Source of the DNA: Bacillota bacterium
GTDB lineage: Bacteria; Bacillota; Clostridia; Oscillospirales; Acutalibacteraceae
DNA length: 16,409 bases
Assembly (NCBI GenBank): GCA_023417635.1
Contig: JAEZFF010000015.1
Location: forward strand, 1 to 16,409
Direction of reading: 5' to 3'
The notes beneath the pieces are model-generated. The model was not told the DNA's origin. It was given only the letters and a program-made list of their open reading frames with translations, and made no database searches. The translations under genes were made by a program, and so were the position numbers. Below are positions 1 to 6,786 of the stretch, piece by piece; position 1 is the stretch's first letter; every line of letters starts with the position of its first letter.

Positions 1-12
1 GGGGGTGCCTGC

Positions 13-213
13 TTGGAAAACAAAATAAGAGAATATCGGGAAAAGTCAGGGTATTCTCAGGGACGGTTAGCGGAACTTGTAAGTGTATCACGCCAGACAA
101 TAAACTCATTGGAAACCGGCAAATACAACCCATCTATTTTTCTTGCGCATAAGCTTGCCAAGACGTTTCATGTATCAATCGAAGAAATATTTTTATTTGA
201 GGATGATGAGTAA
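13..213 (+). CDS. Short XRE-family HTH transcriptional regulator
   Basis: A 66-residue protein that is almost entirely one Cro/C1-type helix-turn-helix. Residues about 5-60 carry the family pattern: the SQGRLAELVSVSRQTINSLE recognition region, then GKYNPS, then a terminal helix with SIEEIF. Free-standing HTH proteins of this length are common in Firmicutes and usually repress the small membrane-protein gene beside them. The start is TTG at 13, with a purine-rich GGGGGTG just upstream. The N-terminus MENKIREYR is where family members usually begin, so the gene is probably complete although it starts at the window edge. Its TAA stop shares one base with the ATG of the next gene, so the two are translationally coupled. 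The promoter lies outside the window. The family call is firm; the target is inferred from context. Confidence 0.88.
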   Translation: MENKIREYREKSGYSQGRLAELVSVSRQTINSLETGKYNPSIFLAHKLAKTFHVSIEEIFLFEDDE

Positions 214-554
214 TGGATTTTCTAATTCTTGCTGTCGGTGCAGTATTACTTGTTTCCAGTACCGTTTTCAAACTGGACAGTCTGTTTGCTGCCGCATTTT
301 TGGTTGCGGTTTTTAACGACTTTATACGAACAACAATGATTCAGAAAAAGCAGGATGAGCGGGCAGCCCTGATAAAATCAAAATCCGACAGCCTAACTTA
401 TTTTATTATTGTGTGCCTGCTCATTGCTACGCTGGGGATAGCGGTGAAACGTCCGGCATTGTTTCCAAGCGTTTCACAGACGCTGTGCATCCTTATAACG
501 CTTATCGATTTAATACACTCGCTGATGCTTTCCATCTTCCAAAGAAAATACTAA
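213..554 (+). CDS. Small multi-spanning membrane protein paired with the HTH regulator
   Basis: A 113-residue hydrophobic protein with about four predicted membrane segments, near residues 3-18, 22-38, 62-78 and 86-108. A charged stretch around residues 43-58 between segments 2 and 3 contains QKKQDERAALIKSKS. A DER..LI..KS-like motif in this position is typical of the small membrane proteins (DUF2178-like) that travel with short XRE regulators in Firmicutes. That family link is from memory and not tested. The ATG at 213 overlaps the preceding stop as TAATG, so it is co-translated with the regulator. No enzymatic motif is visible. It could act as a membrane sensor or antagonist for the HTH protein, or be an unrelated stress-type membrane protein. 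The function is unknown. Confidence 0.8.
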   Translation: MDFLILAVGAVLLVSSTVFKLDSLFAAAFLVAVFNDFIRTTMIQKKQDERAALIKSKSDSLTYFIIVCLLIATLGIAVKRPALFPSVSQTLCILITLIDLIHSLMLSIFQRKY

Positions 555-568
555 GGAGTCGATCCAAA

Positions 569-1168
569 ATGGAAAATTTCTTTAATTCGCTTTATGATAC
601 ATTTAGCCAGACAGATTCAGAAGGCTTAAAAAAAATTGCCGGCCAGATTGGCGGCCAGTATAAAAATGCAGGGACATTAAAAGGCCAGCAAATCTCTGTT
701 GTTTACGGCGGCATCAGCATCTTTTATGATGTTGTTGCAATTAGCCGAGGCGGCACATCCGATTTTAGAGTAAAAGCCGAATTCAAATCGCACACTTCGT
801 ATCATCTTGTCATGAACACGAAGGTGTGCATCAACTTTTATATTTACACATTCGGTTGGATGGCGGCTTTCAAAGCTCATAAATATAAAAAAATTGAAGT
901 CAGCGACAGACTGTCCCAGAATTTTAACGTACATGGAACGGATGAAGCAATTACCGAACGGCTGATAGACGAAAAGACGGTCAAAATTATGAGCGATGCT
1001 AGCTTTCACACATTCCAAATTCATTGCGACGGGGAATCAGGAAAAATTTATGCCTTGTATGGCAATATCGGCAACACGGATGCGTTACTGAAAACCCATC
1101 ATATGGTTTGTTCTCTGATTGACCACATGAAAGAACAAAAAATGATTGAGGCCCACTCGGCCCTTTGA
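569..1168 (+). CDS. Conserved-looking hypothetical soluble protein
   Basis: A 199-residue protein I do not recognise. The frame stays open further upstream, but the ATG at 569 is the convincing start. AAGGAG at 553-558 lies 10 bases before it and overlaps the stop of the membrane-protein gene. An earlier ATG at 413 would sit inside that gene. There is no signal peptide or clear membrane helix. The sequence alternates beta-like stretches (ISVVYGGISIFYDVVAI, KVCINFYIYTFGW) with charged helices, and ends in a helical segment (MVCSLIDHMKEQKMIEA). It is the third gene of the HTH/membrane-protein operon, so it probably shares that regulation. The coding call rests on the ribosome binding site, tight spacing and ordinary composition. 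No function is proposed. Confidence 0.75.
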   Translation: MENFFNSLYDTFSQTDSEGLKKIAGQIGGQYKNAGTLKGQQISVVYGGISIFYDVVAISRGGTSDFRVKAEFKSHTSYHLVMNTKVCINFYIYTFGWMAAFKAHKYKKIEVSDRLSQNFNVHGTDEAITERLIDEKTVKIMSDASFHTFQIHCDGESGKIYALYGNIGNTDALLKTHHMVCSLIDHMKEQKMIEAHSAL

Positions 1169-1201
1169 AAAAGGTCTGGCGAAAACTTTGCGGGAATACA
1201 A

Positions 1202-1237
1202 AAATTCAGCCGCTGCAATTTTGCAGCGGCTGAATTT
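1202..1237 (-). terminator. Hairpin terminator between convergent genes, overlapping the malQ stop
   Basis: A 17-base-pair perfect inverted repeat (arms 1202-1218 and 1221-1237, core CAGCCGCTGCAA) with a two-base centre. On the minus strand it is followed by TTTTTGT, so it reads as an intrinsic terminator for malQ. The plus-strand operon ending at 1168 also runs into it, but the T-run on that side is weak. The right arm covers two bases of the malQ stop codon (1236-1238). Confidence 0.85.
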
Positions 1238-2792
1238 ACATCGTTTGCTTTTGGACTTTGTCGGCTTTTTTCGCCGAAATTTTTCTTTTGGGCAGAGCCC
1301 GGCGGCCATAAAGTTCGGCCATTTGACGCATTTCCTCGGCGAGCTGCGGTGTAAGCTGCCCCGGCAGCAAGCGCCAGCGCCAATTTCCGCCCACTGTTCC
1401 CGGCACATTAATCCGTGCTTTGCCCCCAAGGCGCAGCCAATCCTGCATAGGAATGACGCAGGTTTCGGCAACGCTCGACTCTGCCGCGCGAATCATTGCG
1501 CCCACAGCGTCGGCTTCACGGCTAACGTTCAGATAACGGCGCGCAAACTCCAAGTCTGCTTTCGGCGCAGTACGGAACCAGTCCGCCGTGGTGGTATTGT
1601 CATGCGTGCCGGTGTAAACGACACAGTTTTTCGGGTAGTTATGCGGCAGGTAATCGCTTTCTTCACGGGAATCAAATGCAAACTGCAGGACTTTCATTCC
1701 CGGAAAACCGCTCTGTGCTAGAAGTTCGCGCACATCATCCGTTAAAAAGCCGAGGTCTTCGGCAATCAGCGGAAGGTTCGGCAATTTCTCTTTCAGCGTG
1801 TTTACAAAATCGATGCCGGGGCCTTTTTCCCATCTTCCATGGATGGCGTTTTTGCTTCCGGCCGGGATGGAATAGTACCCCGCGAATCCGCGAAAATGGT
1901 CGATTCGGAGAACATCATAAAACTTTGCCGCAGCCGAAAGGCGCTTCATCCACCAGCTGAAGTCAGTTTCTGCGTGCTTTTCCCAGCGGTAGAGCGGGTT
2001 TCCCCACAGCTGACCTTCTTTTGTGAAAGCGTCCGGCGGGCAGCCGGAAACGAAGGTTGGGCGGCGGTCTTTGTCCACCTGAAACAGGTTGCTGTGAGCC
2101 CACAGGTCGGAAGAATCCGGCGAAACGTAAATCGGCAGGTCGCCGATGATGGCAACGCCGTTTTGATGCGCATACTTCATCAGCGCATCCCACTGTTCGC
2201 GGAACAGGTACTGAGCAGCTTTATGAAAATGAATTTCATCCGCCAGCCGCTCGCTCGCTTCTTTCAGCGCGGCAGGCTTCCGAAGGCGCAGTTTATCCGG
2301 CCATTGCTGAAAGGAAACCATGCCATTTTCTTCTTTTAGCGCCATAAAAAGGGAATAATCTTCTAACCAGTCTTTATTTCCCTGCTGGTATTTCAAAAAG
2401 CCCGCGTCATCCCGCGGAAAACGATTAGCAGCCAGGCGCAGCATAGAAAACCGGTTTGCAAAAAGAGCGCCGTAATCCACATACTGTGCGTCGCTGCCAA
2501 AAGGAAAAGAGGCGAGTTCGGCTCTTTTCAGAAGACCCTTTTCCACAAGCTGTTCCGGGTCGATAAGATACGGGTTTGCCGCAAAAGCGGAAAAACTTTG
2601 GTAAGGGCTGTCACCGCAGCCGGTTGGGCCGATAGGAAGAATCTGCCAGTAGCACTGCCCGGCGTCTTTTAAAAAATCAATGAAGCGGTAGGATTCTTTC
2701 CCCAGGTTCCCTATCCCGTAGGGGGAAGGAATACTGCTTACGGGAAGCAGCACACCGCTTGTGCGGTGGTGCTGCATTTTTCTTTGATGCAA
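1236..2792 (-). CDS. malQ: 4-alpha-glucanotransferase (amylomaltase, GH77)
   Basis: Cytoplasmic enzyme that transfers 4-alpha-glucan segments between maltodextrins, releasing glucose and building longer chains for the phosphorylase. The GH77 landmarks are present: the N-terminal SSIPSPYGIGNLG and QILPIGPTGCGDSPYQ stretches, DLPIYVSPDSSDLWA, nucleophile D298 in RIDHFRG, acid/base E345 in IAEDLG, and D398 in THDN. At 518 residues it has normal family length. The C-terminus is a short lysine-rich tail. The TTG at 2792 is chosen because GGGGAGGGG lies 7 bases before it. The in-frame ATG at 2777 is about 22 bases from that site, and the ATG at 2855 lies inside glgP. It begins 16 bases after the glgP stop, so the two form an operon. 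Confidence 0.95.
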   Translation of the reverse strand: MHQRKMQHHRTSGVLLPVSSIPSPYGIGNLGKESYRFIDFLKDAGQCYWQILPIGPTGCGDSPYQSFSAFAANPYLIDPEQLVEKGLLKRAELASFPFGSDAQYVDYGALFANRFSMLRLAANRFPRDDAGFLKYQQGNKDWLEDYSLFMALKEENGMVSFQQWPDKLRLRKPAALKEASERLADEIHFHKAAQYLFREQWDALMKYAHQNGVAIIGDLPIYVSPDSSDLWAHSNLFQVDKDRRPTFVSGCPPDAFTKEGQLWGNPLYRWEKHAETDFSWWMKRLSAAAKFYDVLRIDHFRGFAGYYSIPAGSKNAIHGRWEKGPGIDFVNTLKEKLPNLPLIAEDLGFLTDDVRELLAQSGFPGMKVLQFAFDSREESDYLPHNYPKNCVVYTGTHDNTTTADWFRTAPKADLEFARRYLNVSREADAVGAMIRAAESSVAETCVIPMQDWLRLGGKARINVPGTVGGNWRWRLLPGQLTPQLAEEMRQMAELYGRRALPKRKISAKKADKVQKQTM

Positions 2793-2797
2793 ATTAT

Positions 2798-2806
2798 CCC
2801 CTCCCC
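2798..2806 (-). promoter_or_regulatory. Ribosome binding site that decides the malQ start
   Basis: The minus strand reads GGGGAGGGG here, in the gap between the glgP stop and malQ. Its GGAGG core is 7 bases from TTG at 2792 and about 22 bases from the next ATG. It therefore supports a TTG start that adds five residues before the first methionine codon. Confidence 0.75.
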
Positions 2807-2808
2807 GC

Positions 2809-5235
2809 TTAAAGATTCCAGATGTTCTGAGCGTATTCGCGAATGCTGCGGTCACTGGAAAAATACCCGGCGTTTGCGGTGTTCAGGAAGCATTTGCGGG
2901 CAAAGGCACGGCTGTTTTGGAAGTCGGCATTTGCGCGCAGGCGCGCTTCACGATAAGACTCAAAGTCGTAAAGCAGGAAGTACTGGTCAGGGCGGTGCCA
3001 GCTTGCGCCCTTCAGGATGGAGTCATACAGCTCACGGAAAACGCCCGTACCGCCGTCGTCAAGGGTGCCGTTTACCAAGGCATCCAGAGCGCGGCGAACC
3101 CTGGCGTCTTTTTGGTAGATTTCATTCGGGTCATAGGAATCGCGGATTCTATCGAGGTCCTCCACGCGTGCGCCGAAAATATAGTTGTTTTCAAAGCCAG
3201 CGTGTTCCACAATTTCAATATTTGCACCGTCGTAAGTGCCCATAGTAGGCGCGCCGTTCAGCATAAATTTCATATTGCCTGTACCGGAAGCTTCGGTGCC
3301 GGCTGTTGAAATCTGCTCGGAAAGGTCGGCCGCGCAAACAAGCTTTTCCGCGTAGGAAACGTCGTAATTCTGCACAAAGACGACCTGCAGAAGGCTGCGT
3401 GTAGCTGGGTCGGAATCTACCAGGCGGGCAATTTCGTTCACCATCTTAATGATTCCCTTGGCACGCACATAGCCCGGGGCCGCCTTGGCGCCGAAAAGGA
3501 ACACGGTAGGCGTAAAGTTTTTGATGCTGCCTTCCTTGATGCCGTAGTACAGGTCAAGGATGGAAAGCGCATTCAGGAACTGGCGCTTATACTCGTGCAG
3601 ACGCTTTGCCTGAATATCAAACAGAAAATCGGGCGAAATTTTTACACCCTCGCGCTTTTCTATGTACCCGGCTAACTGCTGTTTCTTTTTCTTTTTAATC
3701 GCGATGAATTCGTCCAGCACCGCGTCGTTTTCGGCAAAGGGCTTCAGTTTTTCAAGCTGGCTTAAGTCGGTGACCCAGGCTTTGGAGCCAAGCAGGCGGG
3801 TAATCAGAGCGGAAAGCTCCGGGTTGCAGAGTGCAAGCCAGCGTCGCTGTGTAATGCCGTTCGTCACGTTGTGAATGCGGTTGGGGTAAAGCTCATGCCA
3901 CTGCTTGAGTACACTGTTTTTCAAAATTTCGGTATGAAGTTTTGCCACACCATTTACTCCCGAAGAAGCGTACACCGCGAGGTTTGCCATATGGATGGTC
4001 TTCTGTTCTTTCTGAATTTTCCGCTTGCTGCCGTCTTTTTCCAGAATGTTTTCTTGCACCGTCTTTTTCTCAAGGACCGTGCAGGCGGGCAGGTTTTCCG
4101 CAAACTTGCCGCCAAGAGAAGTGAACTCTTTCTGCTGATGCTCGGCAATTTTTTCTATAATGGTGCAGATTTCCGGCAGAACAGAGGCATAAAGGTCCTC
4201 ATCCCACTTTTCAAGGGCCTCTGCCATAACGGTGTGGTTTGTGTAGAAGAAAGTTTTCTGCGCAATGCCGAAAGCTGTTTCGAAATCTACGCCGTGCTGC
4301 CCCAGCAGGCGAATCAGTTCGCAGATAGCAACAGTTGGGTGCGTGTCGTTCAGCTGCATGGCATTCTGTTCTGCAAAGTGTGAAAAATCTTCACCAAAGC
4401 GTACAACGTACTTTTTTAGCACATCTTGCATGGAAGCACTGCAGAAGAAGTACTGCTGACGAATGCGCAGTTTTTTGCCTTCATCCGTCGTATCGTTCGG
4501 GTAAAGTACACGCGAGATGTCTTCCGCCCGGTTTTTCAGCTCGACCGATTCATCGTATACCTGGTCGTTAAATTTGTTAAAATCAAACGGCACGAGCGGT
4601 TCGCTCTGCCACAGGCGGATGGTGTTGATGCTTTTCCCGCCGTAGCCGATTACGGGCATATCGTACGGCACAGCGCGCACAGCGCCGTCGGCAAAAGTAA
4701 CGGTTACGGCGTCACGTTCGCGGCGCACGGACCACGGGTCGCCGAAACGGGTCCAGTCATCCGCTTCTTCCTTCTGAAAGCCATTTTCGAATTTTTGCCG
4801 AAATAAGCCGTAACGGTAACGAATGCCGTAGCCCTGCATCGGCAGGCCGAGTGTGGCAGCAGAATCCATGTAGCAGGCGGCGAGCCGGCCGAGGCCGCCG
4901 TTCCCCAGCGCCGCATCTTCCACTTCTTCCATGGAATTCAGCTGAATTCCCATTTTTTGAAAAAGCCCGTCTGCGCGGTTCAGCAGGCCAAGAGCTAAAA
5001 GATTGTTGTAAACAGCCCGCCCCACAAGGAATTCTGCCGAGAGGTAGGAAACCTGCCTCCCCTTTGCGTAGCGCTCGCGGCACTCGTTCCACACGGGTAC
5101 AATCCGCTCCATCAGGCATTCGGAAAGCGCGCCATGAAGCTCTTGCGGCGAAGCTTCTTTTGGGGTGCATCCGTATTTTAGAAGGAGAAGACGCTCCATT
5201 TCAGTTTTAAAATCTGTATTTGTATCATTTGACAT
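2809..5235 (-). CDS. glgP: Glycogen/maltodextrin phosphorylase (GT35)
   Basis: PLP-dependent phosphorylase that cleaves terminal alpha-1,4 glucose from glycogen or maltodextrin with phosphate, giving glucose-1-phosphate. The 808 residues match the usual 800-840. Landmarks in order: YLSAEFLVGRAVYNNL near the N-terminus, DAALGNGGLGRLAACYMDS, the NDTHPTVAICEL stretch, NVTNGITQRRWL, RLHEYKRQFLNAL, and the PLP site EASGTGNMKFMLNGA with lysine 656. The start is ATG 5235, preceded 7 bases away by GGGAGGG. An earlier in-frame ATG at 5277 lies close to the inferred transcription start and has no such site. Sequence alone does not separate GlgP from MalP. Pairing with malQ and a LacI-type regulator would suit maltodextrin use as well as storage-glycogen turnover. 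Confidence 0.95.
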   Translation of the reverse strand: MSNDTNTDFKTEMERLLLLKYGCTPKEASPQELHGALSECLMERIVPVWNECRERYAKGRQVSYLSAEFLVGRAVYNNLLALGLLNRADGLFQKMGIQLNSMEEVEDAALGNGGLGRLAACYMDSAATLGLPMQGYGIRYRYGLFRQKFENGFQKEEADDWTRFGDPWSVRRERDAVTVTFADGAVRAVPYDMPVIGYGGKSINTIRLWQSEPLVPFDFNKFNDQVYDESVELKNRAEDISRVLYPNDTTDEGKKLRIRQQYFFCSASMQDVLKKYVVRFGEDFSHFAEQNAMQLNDTHPTVAICELIRLLGQHGVDFETAFGIAQKTFFYTNHTVMAEALEKWDEDLYASVLPEICTIIEKIAEHQQKEFTSLGGKFAENLPACTVLEKKTVQENILEKDGSKRKIQKEQKTIHMANLAVYASSGVNGVAKLHTEILKNSVLKQWHELYPNRIHNVTNGITQRRWLALCNPELSALITRLLGSKAWVTDLSQLEKLKPFAENDAVLDEFIAIKKKKKQQLAGYIEKREGVKISPDFLFDIQAKRLHEYKRQFLNALSILDLYYGIKEGSIKNFTPTVFLFGAKAAPGYVRAKGIIKMVNEIARLVDSDPATRSLLQVVFVQNYDVSYAEKLVCAADLSEQISTAGTEASGTGNMKFMLNGAPTMGTYDGANIEIVEHAGFENNYIFGARVEDLDRIRDSYDPNEIYQKDARVRRALDALVNGTLDDGGTGVFRELYDSILKGASWHRPDQYFLLYDFESYREARLRANADFQNSRAFARKCFLNTANAGYFSSDRSIREYAQNIWNL

Positions 5236-5267
5236 AAACAGCCCTCCCACACCAGTTTCTCTAAAAA

Positions 5268-5296
5268 AGAATAACACAAGTTTTCGAGAATTTCAA
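5268..5296 (-). promoter_or_regulatory. Sigma-A-type promoter of glgP-malQ
   Basis: On the minus strand, -35 TTGAAA (5291-5296) and -10 TATTCT (5268-5273) are separated by exactly 17 bases. Transcription would start near 5261, giving a leader of about 25 bases before the glgP ATG. The spacer holds the repressor-like site at 5281-5290. Confidence 0.7.
5281..5290. promoter_or_regulatory. Candidate LacI-family operator in the glgP promoter spacer
   Basis: TTTTCGAGAA, one base away from the perfect palindrome TTTTCGAAAA, with the central CG step typical of LacI/GalR operators. It lies between the -35 and -10 of the glgP promoter, so a bound repressor would exclude polymerase. The identical 10-mer is present at 6427-6436 near the lacI promoter. 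Confidence 0.6.
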
Positions 5297-5302
5297 GACT
5301 GA

Positions 5303-5321
5303 GTTTCGCCATATTCGAAAC
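5303..5321. promoter_or_regulatory. Second inverted repeat upstream of the glgP promoter
   Basis: Arms GTTTCG (5303-5308) and CGAAAC (5316-5321) separated by 7 bases, located just upstream of the -35 element. The arms resemble halves of the TTTTCGAGAA site. This could be an auxiliary operator; the evidence is only sequence similarity and position. Confidence 0.35.
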
Positions 5322-5379
5322 CTGGACTTAAATTTTTGGTGCGCGTTTTTATGCCTTTTGACGGATTTTTATGTTGTTT

Positions 5380-6375
5380 TCATAGGCCTTTGGGTTTACC
5401 AGTTGAGTCCCGCACAACGAGTTCAGGCATTAAGAGCAGGCGGTTAATGCAGTTTCCATCCATCAGCTGCTCCAGCAGCAGGCACACATTGCGGCCGATG
5501 GTCAGACGGTCCTGCCGCACAGTCGTAAGCGGCGGTGTGGCATAAGCGGCAATCGGCAGGTCGTCGAACCCGGTTACGCTGATGTCATCCGGGACGCGCA
5601 GACCCAGGCGGTACAGTTCGCGCAGCACGCCGTGTGCAATCACGTCGCTTGCGCACACAACGGCAGTGGCACCGGACTTCACAAAGCCTTCTACAAAACC
5701 GGCAGCACAGTCCGCATTGTAGTCGCCGTGCGCAATAAGGTCTTCCCGTACAGGCAGGCCGCAGTGTTCCATGGCAAGACGAAAGCCGCCCAGGCGTTCC
5801 GCGGAAACGCGGCTCTGAGAGCTGCCGTTCAGCATTGCAATGCTTTTATGCCCAAGTTTTGCCAAGTGCTGCACGGCGCAGAAAATCCCCTGCTGGTTAT
5901 CTACGCCAAGGCAGGCGACGTGCTTGTTATAAATTACATTGTCGAGCAGCACGGTGGGAACCGTGGTCTTTTCCAGCTGGTGCAGAAAATCATCGTGCAG
6001 AAGAAAACCAAGCAGAAATCCCCCCGCGTAGCGGTTGGTGCGCATATATTCCTCATAATGGATGCTGCTGCTTTCGCTGAGAGCCATGGGAACAATGGAA
6101 ACATCCCACTGCTTTGCGGCGGCGGCCAGCTTAAAGCCAACGATAATATCGTAGCCAAACTGCTCGATGCGCTCGTAGCCCATATTTTCAATGAAAACGC
6201 AAATTTTCACCGGTGAGTTTGTGCGCGTACTGTGGGGGGCATACCCCATTTTCAGTGCGGTGTCAATTACAAGGCGGCGCGTCTCTTCGCTGATGTCGCT
6301 AGCGCCGTTCAGCCCTTTCGAAACCGTACTGATGGAGAGATTCAGCTTTTTGGCAATATCTCGGATAGTGGTCAT
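5380..6375 (-). CDS. LacI/GalR-family transcriptional regulator, likely of glgP-malQ
   Basis: A 331-residue repressor-type protein. The N-terminal LacI helix-turn-helix occupies residues 1-50 (TTIRDIAKKLNLSISTVSKG, then a hinge-helix region near MGYAPHS). It is followed by a periplasmic-binding-protein-like effector domain with VICASDVIAHG-type and SVTGFDDLPIAAYATPPLTT signatures. ATG 6375 is preferred over GTG 6384 because family members begin with MTTI and the AGG of AGGTG is spaced 8 bases from it. It lies upstream of glgP in the same direction, with a 144-base gap holding the glgP promoter. Matching operator-like sites at its own promoter and at glgP point to local control and autoregulation. 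The effector, presumably a maltodextrin or related sugar, is inferred and not visible. Confidence 0.92.
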   Translation of the reverse strand: MTTIRDIAKKLNLSISTVSKGLNGASDISEETRRLVIDTALKMGYAPHSTRTNSPVKICVFIENMGYERIEQFGYDIIVGFKLAAAAKQWDVSIVPMALSESSSIHYEEYMRTNRYAGGFLLGFLLHDDFLHQLEKTTVPTVLLDNVIYNKHVACLGVDNQQGIFCAVQHLAKLGHKSIAMLNGSSQSRVSAERLGGFRLAMEHCGLPVREDLIAHGDYNADCAAGFVEGFVKSGATAVVCASDVIAHGVLRELYRLGLRVPDDISVTGFDDLPIAAYATPPLTTVRQDRLTIGRNVCLLLEQLMDGNCINRLLLMPELVVRDSTGKPKGL

Positions 6376-6408
6376 TTTCTGCACCTGCTATATAAATTAT
6401 TTTTTATG

Positions 6409-6436
6409 TTTTCGGAATTTTCGATATTTTCGAGAA
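6409..6436. repeat. Tandem operator-like repeat in the lacI leader
   Basis: Three 9-base units in direct tandem: TTTTCGGAA (6409-6417), TTTTCGATA (6418-6426) and TTTTCGAGA (6427-6435). The last is followed by A to complete the TTTTCGAGAA seen at glgP. The array begins about 3 bases downstream of the predicted lacI transcription start, a classic position for autorepression. Confidence 0.65.
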
Positions 6437-6445
6437 ACCAATTTT

Positions 6446-6474
6446 ATTTTATCACTAGATGGAATACCCGTCAA
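6446..6474 (-). promoter_or_regulatory. Sigma-A-type promoter of lacI
   Basis: On the minus strand, -35 TTGACG (6469-6474), a 17-base spacer ending in TGA, and -10 TAAAAT (6446-6451). The TGA directly before the -10 makes an extended -10. The predicted start near 6439 leaves a leader of about 63 bases that contains the 9-base repeats. Confidence 0.65.
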
Positions 6475-6667
6475 TATGCATTGGGCGTGTAGTACTGCCT
6501 TTCTGCAAAGTTGCTGCACGCTATTCTGTGCGGGAAAATGGAAATCAGGTAAAATTAACGCAAAATTAAATAATTACCAAAAAATATAATAATGATTACA
6601 ATAAAATGCTAAAATTTAATAAAAATAGTAAATTTAAAACTGCAAAATGTATTATTATTCAAAGAAG

Positions 6668-6696
6668 TTGCTAAAAGCGTTATGCACTGGTATAGT
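6668..6696 (+). promoter_or_regulatory. Sigma-A-type promoter of motAB
   Basis: -35 TTGCTA (6668-6673), a 17-base spacer ending in TGG, and -10 TATAGT (6691-6696), which makes an extended -10. The predicted start is near 6703, about 84 bases before motA. No flagellar sigma-28 type promoter with the usual spacing was found. Confidence 0.65.
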
Positions 6697-6786
6697 ATAA
6701 AACGATATAGAGCATGGAAAAATGGCAGCCCAATTTTTTACACTTTTTGAGTCTTTCAAGGAAATGTTAGGGGGAACGTTGATTCT

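Larger units (their letters stand above)
6376..6786. other. AT-rich divergent intergenic region between lacI and motA
   Basis: A 411-base gene-free region. The left part holds the lacI leader, its operator-like repeats and its promoter (up to 6474). The right part holds the motA promoter (6668-6696) and an 84-base leader. Between 6475 and 6667 it is strongly AT-rich, especially 6545-6660. I see no gene, RNA fold or repeat there. Frames open across it have no ribosome binding site and an unconvincing composition. Confidence 0.7.

Noticed and set aside
413..568. Upstream extension of the third gene to an ATG at 413
   Set aside because: It would overlap most of the second half of the membrane-protein gene in another frame and has no ribosome binding site, whereas ATG 569 has AAGGAG 10 bases before it.
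6191..6589. Plus-strand open frame of 132 codons across the lacI 5' region
   Set aside because: It lies antisense to the lacI HTH region and runs into AT-rich intergenic DNA; there is no ribosome binding site and no recognisable protein pattern.
6668..6710. Sigma-28 flagellar promoter for motAB
   Set aside because: ACGATATA near 6701 resembles a sigma-28 -10, but no TAAA lies about 15 bases upstream, while a 17-base-spaced sigma-A promoter fits well.
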